Positions 22,411 through 33,420 of a DNA stretch of 64,000 bases are shown piece by piece. Positions within the stretch are counted from its first letter, which is position 1. The number at the start of each line of letters is the position of its first letter. The DNA lies in assembly GCA_019009955.1 (NCBI GenBank), contig CM032228.1, positions 227,688,501 through 227,752,500 of the forward strand, in the 5' to 3' direction. Source of the DNA: Riptortus pedestris. Its lineage: Eukaryota > Arthropoda > Insecta > Hemiptera > Alydidae. The notes below the pieces were generated by a model. It worked only from the letters and a program-made list of their open reading frames with translations. It was not told where the DNA came from and did no database searches. Made by a program: the position numbers and the translations under genes.

Positions 22411-23012
22411 TATGACGATAGGATGGGAGGGGGGTTACTGAAGGATGAAAACTAAAAAATGCAAAATCTCGGTTAATAATCAAGATAGTGAAACCACATT
22501 CATAACAACATTAATAGAACAATACATTTACAATAAGATTAGTCTTATACAATGTTTCGATTGGGCGCAAATTAACGTAGATATTAAGAATTTTCGAAAT
22601 TTCCCCCTCTAAATCCCCCCTGCTACTGGATGGATTTCAGCCATTAACCATCTTAGTCGTTAGTTTTACATCAACGTTTAAATATTAAGTTTGACAACGA
22701 TCCCACAAAAATTGCGACCGCTAGAGCGTTCAACAGGCAAATGCATATATAGAGATTCAAGAAGTCTTTTAATTAATTAATTTTAATTAATTATTAACGT
22801 CCACTTTTTGCAACTTAGGCTAATTGGGACGGGTTATCTACAGGTTACCACCCTTTTCTAGCAATGGTGGGATTTTAGGACGTTATTTAATAAATTTCGT
22901 CACTAAATAATTTCCTTTGCCCAGGCGAGAATAAAACTCGCCATTCTAGGTTTACCAAGTGAGATAAAGGTCAACGCTTTAACTCGCATGGCTAACCTGA
23001 GCCCCAGAAGTC

Positions 23013-23044
<32 letters not shown>

Positions 23045-23241
23045 GAAGTCTTCTGAAAGAAGAAATAAAATAAAATAGTCCAAATCATAACAGAAAATAA
23101 AATTTAACGATTTTGATCGGACCTAGTTTTAGTTGTCTCCTGAGTAGGATGAATGGACATTTAAGAATTTTTTTCGAAAATCGCGTCATGAGTTCGACCC
23201 CAATAGCTGATTTCTCTAATAAGGGAAATCTGCTAAAAGTA
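22411..23241 (-). mobile_element. HEN-b repeat split by a SINE
   Basis: Interior starts GGATGGGAGGGGGGTTACTG then GAAAACTAAAAAATGC, runs to GACCGCTAGAGCGTT (22719), is interrupted by a minus-strand SINE in the TA region, and resumes at TTTTGATCGGACCTAGTTTT to end AATAAGGGAAATCTGCTAAAA. The hairpin end is missing; TAB ends just before it. Confidence 0.75.
22769..23006 (-). mobile_element. tRNA-derived SINE in HEN-b
   Basis: Reverse orientation: tail TTAATTATTAACGTCCACTT, body AGGTTACCACCCTTTTCTAG, head CATGGCTAACCTGAGCCCC at 22988-23006. AGAAGTCTT at 22760-22768 and again at 23007-23015 is the likely target duplication. The right flank then has T(n)A(n) and another AGAAGTCTTCT, forming a hairpin at 23007-23053. 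Confidence 0.8.
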
Positions 23242-23660
23242 AAATTTTAATCGGACTGACACATAGATGACTGCTGGCACACATCTTGTTCAATTCAGCG
23301 CCCCTCCCCCCGTAAATAATACGCCATCTCAGCTGAGAATAAGATATATCATGTTATATTAATTCATGTGATGAACAGAGATGAGTAGCTTGCTCCTTGG
23401 TCTAACACTGTTTATTACTCAAGTTTATGGGATCATAACTCATTTCTCATGAATACCTACCTATTTCCCTTCGGGGAAGTATGCTATTACAGTTTGCCCC
23501 CGGTTAATGTTATAAACTAACGCCAAGTACAATATAACTTTTCGTTTTCATGCTTCTAAATACTATCCCATTCGTTGAATTTCATTTATGCTTGTGTGCC
23601 GTTAACAAAAACATTTTATTCCATAAACATTTGTTTATGCAACTAGATAGAAACATTACA
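23242..23660. other. spacer, nothing recognised
   Basis: Low-copy sequence. CTATTTCCCTTCGGGGAAGT at 23461 is a local inverted repeat (TTCCC..GGGAA), possibly a decayed HEN palindrome. Confidence 0.35.
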
Positions 23661-24113
23661 AAGCCTGCGTTAACTAAACAGATTTCACACGTGCGTCACG
23701 TATTTGTATTTATCTCAAAACGTAAATGTTAAATGAGAACAATATTTGCTATTTAGGCTTCATATAAATTGCTTCATAATATAACATTCTATTGCTAATA
23801 TGACATAGTAGGGGAGGAGTAGGGGATTACAAAATGCCGAAAACTAAAAAGTGCAAATATCTCAGTTAATAATTCTGAAAACCGTACATAACAACATTTA
23901 TAGAAATTGCATTTGCAACAAGATTAGTTCTATACAATTTTTTAATCCGACGCATAATCACATAGATATTAAGAATACTCCAAATCCCCCCCTAACTCCC
24001 CCTCGCACTAGTCGGATTTCATCCATTGACGCACTTGATCTTTAGTTGTTTTACATAGAATGTTTAAACATCGAGTTTGGTAACGATTAAACAATAATTG
24101 CGACCGCTAGAGC
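23661..24113 (-). mobile_element. HEN-b, hairpin half (left arm of inverted pair)
   Basis: AAGCCTGCGTTAACTAAACA at the hairpin side (hairpin half lost), GATTTCACACGTGCGTCACG, HEN-b module, interior with CATCGAGTTTGGTAACGATT and GCGACCGCTAGAGCG. Ends where the plus-strand copy starts. Confidence 0.75.
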
Positions 24114-24474
24114 GACTAGTGGGGGAGGGGTTAGAGGGGGGATTTCGAATATTCTTAACATTTACGTTATTATGCGTCCGAGCGAAAGCGTGAGTGGAAC
24201 CATTCATATTGCAAATTGAATAGTTTATAAATGCTCTTCAATACATATTTTCAGTGTCATGAACATTAACCGGGATTTTTTAGTTTTTCCACTTTCAATA
24301 AATTCCCACTCATGTCATACTAATAATAAGCTGTTATATCATGACCCACTTCCTTACAAGGTTTCATACCAAATATTTCTTTCATTAAACTTTAATTTTT
24401 GCGACATATGTAAAGACGTGGCGCACGTGGGAAATATGGATAGTTAACGCAGCCCCTGCGTGACGGAATTTTTG
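24114..24474 (+). mobile_element. HEN-b, hairpin half (right arm of inverted pair)
   Basis: Starts at the G-rich block GTGGGGGAGGGGTTAGAGGG, carries HEN-b module (TAATAAGCTGTTATATCATG) and GTGGGAAATATGGATAGTTA, and ends ACGCAGCCCCTGCGTGACGG AATTTTT. With the previous entry it forms two hairpin halves joined at their inner ends. Confidence 0.75.
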
Positions 24475-25374
24475 ACGTTGGCCTTACATTGAGGATGACG
24501 TGTGTTAAAATTGTGATACATTACAATTTCCACCTCCTCGTCTAAATTCACACTTACAAGGGTGGCAGTGGCAGGAGCGATGGGACAAAACAGACAAAGG
24601 CAAGCATTTAAAAAAATTCATCCCAAATATTTAGGAATACGTCAACACCTGTACTGCTACTGACTTTTACTGGACACGGAACTACTAAATCTTATTTACA
24701 TAGGTTCAAAATACTAAATGACAAAAACTGCCCCTGTGACAGGACGAGTGAACAGACTATAGAACACCTTATCTACACTTGTACACTTACTACACAATTA
24801 TGAAACACTCCAACAAACACTTATCAAAAACAAAGACCAGTGGCCAACAGATCTAAAGAATTCGTTTAAAAAATACCCATTAGTATTTAGGCATTTTTCT
24901 AAAACCTTAAAAGCAACAGTGGACATTTTAAACACCTTACTTAAAGAATAATAATTTATGCATTCCTTCCATTTTTTTTTCTTTTTAACGCCTGCATCAA
25001 GAATAATGCAATAGAATGAGTTGCATAACTTTCTTAATGAAGTTAAATTAACATGTTATTGGATTGTTTCGATTTTCTGATTATGCGTACTAATTTTTCA
25101 TCACTTTGATTGTTTGTTCATTATGTACATTATTTATTTGTTTATCTTTTTTTTTGTTTTTCATTTTTTTTCTTTTTCGTTTATTTTTTTTCTTTTCTTT
25201 TTAATTTATTTTTTATTAATTTCAAGAACAAATTTATGAACATAATTTCTTGTATACAAAACACTATGAATTATGAGCATAATACATGTTATATACTGTA
25301 ATAGTATGGTACATGTAGCAAATAAACGCCCTTTGTGCATGGGTAATGTGCAAAGGAAAATTTAAAAAAAAAAG
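24475..25374 (+). pseudogene. LINE ORF2 C-terminus with 3' UTR (R1/I/LOA-like)
   Basis: Frames covering 24535-24951 read KGKHLKKFIPNI, TGHGTTKSYLHRFKILND (about 24675-24728), NCPCDRTSEQTIEHLIYTC (24730-24783) and a tail ending FSKTLKATVDILNTLLKE before TAA (24949-24951). GHG..YLHRF followed by C.C..(S)EQT.EHL...C is the RNase H-distal zinc knuckle of R1/I/LOA-type LINEs. At least two frame breaks occur. The 3' UTR ends GTGCAAAGGAAAATTTAAAA then A-rich. 5'-truncated at a HEN end. Confidence 0.8.
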
Positions 25375-26069
25375 GGGGGCAAGACTGGAAGGTAGATTAA
25401 ATTGTAGTCTACTTACTGGCTAACGCCTATCATTAGTCCGGCTTTGCAGGTTACAGTTTAGTGAGGGATAGCTCTCTAACCACTCCGGCCTTTAGTGGAA
25501 TTTTCTCCACTCATGGCTGTATTGGTGTGGATAGAATTGCCCTCATGGAGCCTTTGCTGCTGTATAGTTTTATGCAGAAGGCAACGAGAAATGTCTGCAC
25601 GCCCCTCATTTTTGCTTACTGGATCAATTACTTGTTATCGCCTGCAGATATTACAATATGCAATGCAATTAGCGAATTTCGTTCAAAATATATTATTATT
25701 ATTATTATATTATATTAAACTGTAAATTATTAAACTAAGTTTGGTGATTGCGGAAGTTTTCCTGCTGCGTGGGTATTTTTGTCGTAGCATATATGGAACA
25801 TGAAGGAGTTGGCCAGGAACATGTGTGGCGAGAGAGAAACTTCTGTGGGCCGGATAAACGTCCAATGACTTTCCAGATTTTCATGCCTTAGCGCTCTCTG
25901 TTGTGCGCCCGATGAATTATTCATGCATCTTCTTCTTTTCGAAATGTTTAGATTCAGCTGTCCTTTGTGTATATGAATTTCATCATTGACCTGCTTAGGT
26001 TTTTCACTCCCGAGCCGAGGACGTAGGAGCATCCGCTTTTAGATTTATTTTAGCTATTGTTGGATGTAC
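25375..26069. other. low-copy DNA with an unrecognised 100-codon open frame (minus, 25730-26032)
   Basis: Less AT-rich than average. An ATG-initiated minus-strand frame (starting MLLRPRLGSEKPKQ) shows no signal peptide, membrane segment or motif I recognise. Overlapping plus frames at 25461-25725 run into an (ATT)n tract. May be UTR or chance. Confidence 0.35.
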
Positions 26070-26149
26070 TCATGGCGCGATTATAGAAACCTCGTCAAAT
26101 GTCCTTTGATCCTACCTAGAAGATGACGAAAATAAATCTGTTCAAGATA
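26070..26149 (+). mobile_element. HEN palindrome-side remnant
   Basis: CTCATGGCGCGATTATAGAA, GTCCTTTGATCCTACCTAGA and AGATGACGAAAATAAATCTG are the HEN sequence between palindrome and TA run. What follows is not HEN. Confidence 0.65.
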
Positions 26150-26640
26150 ACAATAATGTTAATAATAAAGTATGTTTATTTAGAAATTTGAAATAATTTA
26201 CAAGTTAAATATATAATTAAGTTATCACAATAATATCTTTCCTTATACTATATATAACATACATAAACATGGACTCATAAGTCTGTCTGTTGAGTTCGGC
26301 CATTATTTACTAAATTATTAATCAGCATGATTGATTGTTGCTAAACATAACATTAACATAATATTACAATATTCTAAATAAAACAAATAATCCTTTATAA
26401 CTATTCTATCTTTAAAAGTCAACAAAAAATAAACTAATTATTAATATTTATTTACAAATAAAAGAAAAAAATAATAATAAATAGAAAAACTTATCCATTA
26501 TTCTCAACTACTAGTAACTTTCTATATGTCTGTGTAACACGTAGATAAAGGGCCTGCCAATCTTCACTAAGCTCTGGGCATACTGCTATTAAATGATATG
26601 TATTTTCTAATTCATCCGTTCAAGATAATCTATCTACATA
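26150..26640 (-). pseudogene. probable LINE 3' end
   Basis: Minus-strand translation near 26625-26510 reads ENTYHLIAVCPELSEDWQAL, like the H...CP segment of a LINE ORF2 zinc knuckle. It is followed by an AT-rich 3' region ending in A-rich sequence on the minus strand (26160-26490). Inserted between HEN and TAB sequence. Clade cannot be named. Confidence 0.4.
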
Positions 26641-26775
26641 CATTACCTAAGAGATGCGGCTTTGCTCGAGAAATCGTTGGTTACTGAATAGTGATGGCAT
26701 TTTTAAAGCAAGACAATGTTAACACATGTACTTCCCGACTCAGCTTATTGTTCTACTGTAAGGTTCAAGTAACTG
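26641..26775 (+). mobile_element. old TAB start fragment
   Basis: AGAGATGCGGCTTTGCTCGA and ACTGAATAGTGATGGCATTT correspond to the TAB start (GGCTTCGCCCGGGAATTC, GGCTGAATGGTGATGG) with many substitutions. Lies where a HEN TA run would be, as younger copies do. Confidence 0.5.
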
Positions 26776-27207
26776 TAGGATACTTATCCAATGTTTTTAG
26801 TTTTCAAGAATAAAGAAAATGAGTTCCTAATCAATCCCTCTCCTCTGCTTCGAAGACCGTGAATAAAACAAATCATAATCTTGGATAGTATTTATAATAA
26901 TTAAATATAATCTGTAATACTTATATTTCCTGTCAAAAACCAATCCGAGTACACAATAATTAAGCATAGTTATGTGCATAACATTGTATATGCAACAGTG
27001 TCGGTGAATAGAAAGTAATTCAATAACGCCCATATTTCACAGGAATTAAGTTAACGTAGTTAACTGTGTTAATAATCTCCCTACAACTTCCGCTCCCGCT
27101 TGGGGATAATCAACGTACATAATTAGATTTTTCTAATAATCTGTATACCTGGTGAAATTAAATAACAGTGGGAGAGTGAAAATACTTTAATTTATACCAA
27201 AAAATTC
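26776..27207. other. AT-rich DNA, nothing recognised
   Basis: No gene or family repeat seen. TTAACGTAGTTAACTGTGTTAA (27050-27071) is an inverted-repeat-rich patch. Confidence 0.4.
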
Positions 27208-27545
27208 AGGCATTCATAAACTAAGTAACTTTCCGATGAGCTAGTATGACACCTTAGCGATCTCATCTCACCGCCAATCTGAATGAAAACAAGAAATTAC
27301 TAATTACTGCCTAAATATTTGAGTTATGAAAACCTGAATAGAACAACTGTAGAGCATCAAGATTGGTTTTATAACTATATAAGATCCGACTCATAATGAC
27401 GTAGATATTTTGAATTTTCAGCCCATGACAAATATGATCCTTAGTGTTAACCGACACGGTTAAATACCGTGCACGGTATAGATCAAATAAACACTTTCGA
27501 GACAAGAACGTTAAACCTTAGATGGCGTCACCAGAGCGAATTTGC
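27208..27545 (-). mobile_element. HEN-c fragment
   Basis: TCATAAACTAAGTAACTTTC, GATGAGCTAGTATGACACC and GCGATCTCATCTCACCGCCA are the HEN-c module. The interior (AGCATCAAGATTGGTTTTAT, ATGACGTAGATATTTTGAAT) follows and the copy ends near AACGTTAAACCTTAGATGGC. Same order as 60838-61260. Confidence 0.6.
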
Positions 27546-27850
27546 ACGAATCTTGCATAATAAAGATATTTAAGCTTACAATAAAGAGGTCCGTGATATA
27601 ACTGTTTATTGTTCATATGGCATGAGTAGGAGTGGGGGTTTACTGAAGGCTGAAAACTAAAAAGTGCCTATATATATGGATTAATATTCATAATAGTGAA
27701 ATACGTATATAACAACACCTATAGACATAAATTTACAATAAGATTAGTTCTATGCAATATTTCAATCCGACGTACAGACGTATTTTTGAAATTCCTCCCA
27801 CCGAAACCCCCCTTTTCCCCAGTCCGATTTCAGCCATTAAGAAATTGGTT
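27546..27850 (-). mobile_element. HEN-b fragment
   Basis: TTGCATAATAAAGATATTTAAG, ACTGTTTATTGTTCATATGG, GTAGGAGTGGGGGTTTACTG, then interior to TTTCAGCCATTAAG. Neither end is preserved. Confidence 0.6.
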
Positions 27851-27954
27851 AATCATGTGGATGGACAACTCAATGGGCCAATATGTATATCAGTACTCAG
27901 AATGCCATACTTAGAGAAACTCTCTGAGAATTTTGAAGATTGGACGAATGCTGA

Positions 27955-28624
27955 AAAAGTCCGTCACGCAGGGGCTGCGTAAACTAAGCAGATTTCCCAT
28001 GTGAAGTTTTACAATAGAGAAATCTGCATACTGGTAATACAAGCCCACAATGAATAAATACAAACGGTAATAAGAAAACTTTCAGTTAATTTTAATTAAT
28101 TCCCAACTGAAACGGCTTTTGAATTGTAAAAATAGTTTATATTTTAATAACTTAAATTTTAGTAGTACAAGAACTAAAGAAGGAGGGGGCGGATGAACAG
28201 AACGTATTTGCATAAATCATACAAAGTAATGAAGGTAAGGACGAAACGACAGGTAAGGTTAGAAGAAGCTTCCACCTGAGCCGAGTACTGACGAAAATGG
28301 CCGATCTAATCCGAACTATACCCAACCACAGACTTCATAAAAATGCAAATATCTCGGTTAATATTCAAGATAGAGAATAAATGTATATAACAATATTTAT
28401 AGTAAATTTAATTTGCAATAAGATTGGATCTATACAATTTTTCGATCCGATGCATAATAACGGAGATATTTTGGATTTTTGAAAATCCCCCTCTAAACCC
28501 CCCCTCCCACTGGTCCGATTTCAGCCGTTAACGAACTTCATCTTCCTATTTACATGAAACGATTAAATGCCGAGTTTGGTGACGATTAAACAAAAATTGC
28601 GACCGCTAGAGTGTTAACAGACAC

Positions 28625-28690
<66 letters not shown>

Positions 28691-28813
28691 TTGAACGGAC
28701 CTCATTTTCGTCATCTACTAGGTAGGATCGATGGACATAAGAAGAAATTTTTCGAAAATCGCGTCATGAGTACGACCTCAATAGCTGATTTCCCTTAAGG
28801 GAAATCTGAAAAA
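27955..28813 (-). mobile_element. HEN repeat, long form, near-complete
   Basis: Starts AAAAAGTCCGTCACGCAGGG, subterminal GCAGATTTCCCATGTGAAG, long-form module (28035-28310), (TA)n of about 62 bases (28625-28687) and a clean palindrome end GATTTCCCTTAAGGGAAATC TGAAAAAA. One of the most complete long-form copies. The TAs are almost pure, suggesting a young microsatellite. Confidence 0.9.
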
Positions 28814-29610
28814 AGGTTGTCCTTCCTACTTCTTAAGAGAATCCTCTTTTTAAAAATAAAAAAAAATAGTCAGATTCATTCTGCAACTAAAATAAAATAT
28901 ACTAATATTAGAATGTGACACCTCTTGAACAAATTTGGAAAATTGCTATCTTGATAAAACTCCTGCGAGAAGACCTGTTTTTCAATGACTTTCTTTTATC
29001 AAAAGGGATTCATTTTCAATCAAAAAAGTAAAAATTGCTGACATAAATATAATGTCCTTATTACCTGTTGTAAACTTTTTTTTACGTGTATAATTTTACT
29101 TTGTATTTAGTTAATAACTTAAGTAATATAGTATTGATTCCTTATAAATGTTACTTTAATAATTAAAATTGAATAATTGCTAATGCAAGATAGCTGTAAT
29201 ACAATAAAAATTGTAAATTGATCAATCAATATGTTAATCTTCACTTTATCCTGGTTAACATTCATTTTAAATAATTATACGATTATTGAACTATAGCTAG
29301 ACTTATAAATCAGTTTTTTAAACATTCCTGACTGAGTTATGAACTTTGAAACTATCAGCTGTTCAACAATAGTCTATTCATAGAGTTTTGGAAGGTGACA
29401 AGGGACGACACTATCAAACTATCAACAGCTGTACAGTTCAATGGAGTTGGAGGCTCAACTTGAAATTTCATCTAATTCTTATAACAATATTATCGTTGCC
29501 AACAAAATGGATCAATTCCAAGATGCCACTGACCTTGAGAACTTATTTTGAATCTCCAAAAATTCAAAATAAAGATAAATAGGAAAATAAAAAATGAAAT
29601 GGGACTACTC
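28814..29610. other. AT-rich DNA, nothing recognised
   Basis: A 64-codon frame at 29388-29582 shows no motif. No family repeat seen. Confidence 0.4.
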
Positions 29611-29777
29611 ATGCCATATGAACAATAAACAGTTATATTATAAAGCACTTTCTTTTAAGCCTAAATAACAAATAGGTATTGTTCTCATTCAACTTTTATG
29701 TCATGAGATAAATGCAAATACGTGATGCAACTGGGAAATCTGCTTAGTTAACGTAGCGCCTGCGTGACGGACTTTTT
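29611..29777 (+). mobile_element. HEN-b hairpin end
   Basis: AACAGTTATATTATAAAGCA, GCCTAAATAACAAATA, then CTGGGAAATCTGCTTAGTTA and ACGTAGCGCCTGCGTGACGG ACTTTTT. The hairpin has a changed loop and stem base (CGTAGCGCCTGCG). Confidence 0.75.
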
Positions 29778-30149
29778 CATGTTATTTAGCGTTGTTAAGT
29801 TCAAGCTAGGCACACGGTTTGTTTCGTATAATTTACGTTGCTTTGTTCCTATTATGTTGGCAATTTCTTTTTTTAAAGAAATCGTGTTTCCAAACAAAAA
29901 AAAAACAAGAATAACCTTATTATATCAAGTGTGACCTTACTATAACTCTAGCAGTGGGATTGTCGACTGAAACATCCTGTACCACGCCTGGCATATAACA
30001 CCCTTGCGATTTGCCTGAAATATAACTTTGTTTTTCGACCACTTAAATCCCCAAATTGCTCTAAGAGAAAAGTGTTTGGTTTGGCTGTTGGGAGTGTGAA
30101 AGCAGGAGTGATTAGCAGAGAGAAATAGGCTTTGGAAGAATTAGTAGGG
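29778..30149. other. low-copy DNA, nothing recognised
   Basis: A minus-strand 103-codon frame (29948-30259) is rich in P, R and L, without a known domain, and overlaps the tandem array that follows. Confidence 0.35.
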
Positions 30150-31300
30150 CCACAGACATAGGGCTGGCGCAGTGCCATGTTGTTGGGGTTGCAAGGGTGT
30201 TGCCAAGGCAACCATCCTCTCCCAAGGGCAGGGGGCTCGAGTGCAGTTCTGCCCTTCAAAATGTAACAAGTATTTCCCTCTCATTCGATTTCACCAATAC
30301 AGGGCTATACTAGCATTCCTAGGGATACTATAAAGGCGCGGGTGCATTTACATTTGCAAGAAGATGAACGTATGTTATGTTCATGCGTTGTGTATATGTT
30401 TATCAACACAATTATGAAACTGAACAACGAACCTGACTCTCTACCTCCGCCTAGGTCATGGCGAGGAAGTGTGCTAATCTGCTCTTCAAAGTGCACCACG
30501 TCTTCTCTATCAATCGGACTTAGGAAAGCTGCTCACTGTGGATTCCTTGAGAAATGTTAGAAGACGCCTCTGCACTTGCAATTTCAAGAAGGACTTATAC
30601 GAATTGATAGTATCCATGTGTTACAAACATATTTTTGTGAACATAATTACGGCACTGGGCCACGATCCTTAACCTCTTCCATCTCCAAGGTCAAGGAGTT
30701 AATGTGAGCAGTTCTTAAATTATCAAGCAATTGAACCCAGGAAAGGAACTCACGGCGAACATTCCCAAAAAATGTTAGAAGGTGTAACAGAAATTTCATT
30801 TGCGAAAGCAGGGTTTTATATTGTTTGAATGGATCCATGTGTTATTGACAAACATGTTTATCAACATAATTACTGTACTGGATAACGATCCACTCTCTCT
30901 ACCTTAGCCAAGGACAAGGAGAGCAAGCATTCTCTATAACGGTTTCAGGAAAGCAGCTAACTGTGAGGATTCATTGAGAAATGTTAGAAGGAGCCACTTT
31001 TCGCTTGCATTTCTTTAGGAGCCTTTTAGAAGACATCAATGAACTTGCAATGCCAACAGAACCCGTATTACCGTACCAGAATTAACAGAATCCGTTTATT
31101 TATAGTAAGCAAATAGGAATGCCAACAAAATTAGGGATCTGGCAATGTTACCACCTTTGCCAAGAACAGGGAAATCAAGTGCAGTTTTGGCATTCGAAAT
31201 GAATGGCTGTAATAAGCCGCCTCTCTCATACGAACTCAGTAACGATGCTCTTTGGTTGCTTTTCTCGGAGGAACTTTAGAATACTTCTATGAACTTGCAT
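30150..31300. repeat. decayed tandem array, period about 210-220 bp
   Basis: AATGTTAGAAG recurs at 30553, 30771 and 30980 (steps of 218 and 209). GTTTATCAACACAATTATGA (30397), TTTGTGAACATAATTACGGC (30632) and GTTTATCAACATAATTACTG (30857) mark the same unit position. AGGAAAGCTGCTCACTGTGG (30522) and AGGAAAGCAGCTAACTGTGA (30949) mark another. Flanking parts from 30150 and up to about 31300 share GTGCAGTT.TG.C.TTCAAAATG. Three clear units and perhaps two more eroded ones. Confidence 0.6.
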
Positions 31301-32767
31301 ATGAATATTTCTTTGTTTCATAAGGTCTTAGGGAGACAAACTACTAGGCTATCATCGCCCGGAATAACATATGAATGAAATATTGGTTTGGGTTAGAAGG
31401 TATTTCCACAATAAAGTAAATTCGATTATTTTAATTGTCATAATTTATGCAAAGTAACTCCAACTAGCGAATTCAGACAAATAAGATTAAAATCATTCAA
31501 GTTTAAGTATAAAAAACAAATAAACTCTCTAAATAGTCTGGACTTCAGACGTGCCAGATTTTTTTAGTAAATAAGTACTGTTTAAAGCTCTTTGAGTGTA
31601 AATACCAAAGCATAATAGTTAGAGTCCATTACCAACGCAGCTTTTAGGCATTAATCCAATTGCCCTTAATTCTGTATATAACTTGGCCAGCGGTGCCTAG
31701 GTTGTCTCTCTGCATTCTCTGCATTTCATTCATTCTCGACCTATTTAAATTGACAAGCTCTTGCCGCTAGTATTTGCAGCTCGTGAAAGAATGGCCATTC
31801 AACGACTCCTTTCGATTCGGAAGTCCGACAAACAGGATGTTAATTAATCAAAACATCAGTTTAGGTCGTGTTTGCTATAAACACAGTGTTTTTCAAAGCC
31901 ACCAAAAATAGTTTATTTTTTAGGAGAATGGGGGGAGGAGGAGGTCTTGCTATACAATACAGAATATGAACGAAAAATTAATGAAAGGAAGAAAAGTTTC
32001 AACGTGTCTCACTCACTAGTTGCCGCTAAAAAAAACCAACTTGTTATCAATTGTATGATTATCTAGTCATTTTTCATCAAATCTTATTATTATTTACGAT
32101 TAAGTTTTAGTTTTACTAAATACGCACGGTAAATTGAATAAATATGAGTAATTTTTTTATAAGAATTATTTTTCATTACAATTTGAGAAAGTCAAGCTAT
32201 TTATTGAAACATGTAATATAATATCAAAATACATTGTGTCCGGTCCAAAATTAAATTGTTTCTCTTGCAATATTGATTTCTAAATGTGAGCACTCACGTG
32301 GACAGACAGCTGCTGAGGGAGAGCTGCAGATAAAAGGCCACCAAACCATTTTCCGTCATTTTAAAGCAGATTTTCGAATGCAAATCAGCTATTAATCCTG
32401 TCAGGAAGGATTACAAGGTACCTTTGGTTGACCGTTGCCCAAGGCTGGTCAGTGACCTTAACTAGAGCTTGAACGGGCAAGGGCTCCTCGGGTTGCCCGC
32501 TCGACTTTCCCAAAACGAACGAGAGCTGCTCTGGAAGCCCAGCCCATAACTCCCGGCAAAAATTTTTGTTTAAGACGGTGATGTTATAAATGGTAACTTA
32601 GTGTCCCCTGGGCACCACATACATCCAGAATTGGCTTCTAACTGAATCACGGAGATCATTCTACTCTTAAGGAGGAGAGTCACGTTTAATAAGTAACGAG
32701 TAATCATGAAACCAGGAACTACAAAAGCAGTAACAGAGGAGTTGGTACAAATGTGTCCAAATATAAA
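31301..32767. other. low-copy DNA, possible conserved non-coding segments
   Basis: No family repeats. Two stretches (31670-31880 and 32285-32680) are clearly less AT-rich and more complex than their surroundings. They contain TTAATTAATCAAAA, GCTGCTGAGGGAGAGCTGCA and ATAAAAGGCC but no long open frame. Their look fits host regulatory or UTR sequence; nothing in the window proves it. Confidence 0.35.
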
Positions 32768-32770
32768 AAA

Positions 32771-32845
32771 AAGTTTTGAACGGGCCTTATTTTCATCATA
32801 ACTACACCCTCAATAGCTCATCTACCTTAAGAGAATCTGCGTTTT
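32771..32845 (-). mobile_element. HEN palindrome-end remnant
   Basis: AGTTTTGAACGGGCCTTATT, TTCATCAT, CAATAGCTCATCTACCTTAA and GAGAATCTGC: a single-end relic with a broken palindrome. Confidence 0.6.
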
Positions 32846-33009
32846 ACCAAATAGCCTGAAAAGCATTGTAGTGCTACATTTTAATTAAATCATTATTTAA
32901 AACAATATTTGCCTTTAAAGAGATTTATTCAACTTTATTAACGACCGAAGTTCTCAAAGGCAGCTATAAATTTTAATTCGATAATTGTACTCCCTACTAC
33001 TAACATAAT

Positions 33010-33420
33010 AGGATTATTAAAATGCAGGGAGACGAGCGAAGGAACAGCTGGTGTGGCAAATAGAGCGGGTTAATGCCGGCAATTAAGGGGGGAAGGGGGG
33101 GGGATTTGGAACAGGAAGATGGTCCGGAAGGGGTAGGAGCGTGCGCGCGCACACGTTGGTGTGTGCATGTATGTGGATTAGAGGGTTGGGGGTGGGGGTG
33201 CCGGCAGATATTAAAGCTAGAGCGATCGTGGAGCTAGCAGCGTGGAAAATTGGCACTACCGCCGAGGGGAGTAATGAAATATAGAGTCGGGTAGGGGTGG
33301 ATTCTCATCACGGGGGAAGGGAGGATTCCACCACTTTCTGATACCGTGGAAAATGAAATGCTTATGAGAACAGATGGCCGACATCGCTCTGACGAACCGT
33401 CCGAATTGTGTTTCCTCATT
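33010..33420. other. GC-rich island
   Basis: The most G+C-rich stretch seen. It has several CG dinucleotides (GTGCGCGCGCACACG at 33140), G-runs (GGGGGGAAGGGGGGGG), TTAATGCCGGCAATTAAG and GGTGGGGGTGCCGGCAG. A 61-codon minus frame (33234-33419) is open but unremarkable. Could be a host promoter or regulatory island or a transcribed exon. Confidence 0.4.

Noticed and set aside
25730..26032. 100-codon ATG-initiated minus-strand frame
   Set aside because: No motif, no splice or poly-A context; kept only as a note in the low-copy entry.
29948..30259. 103-codon minus-strand frame
   Set aside because: Overlaps the decayed tandem array and has no motif.
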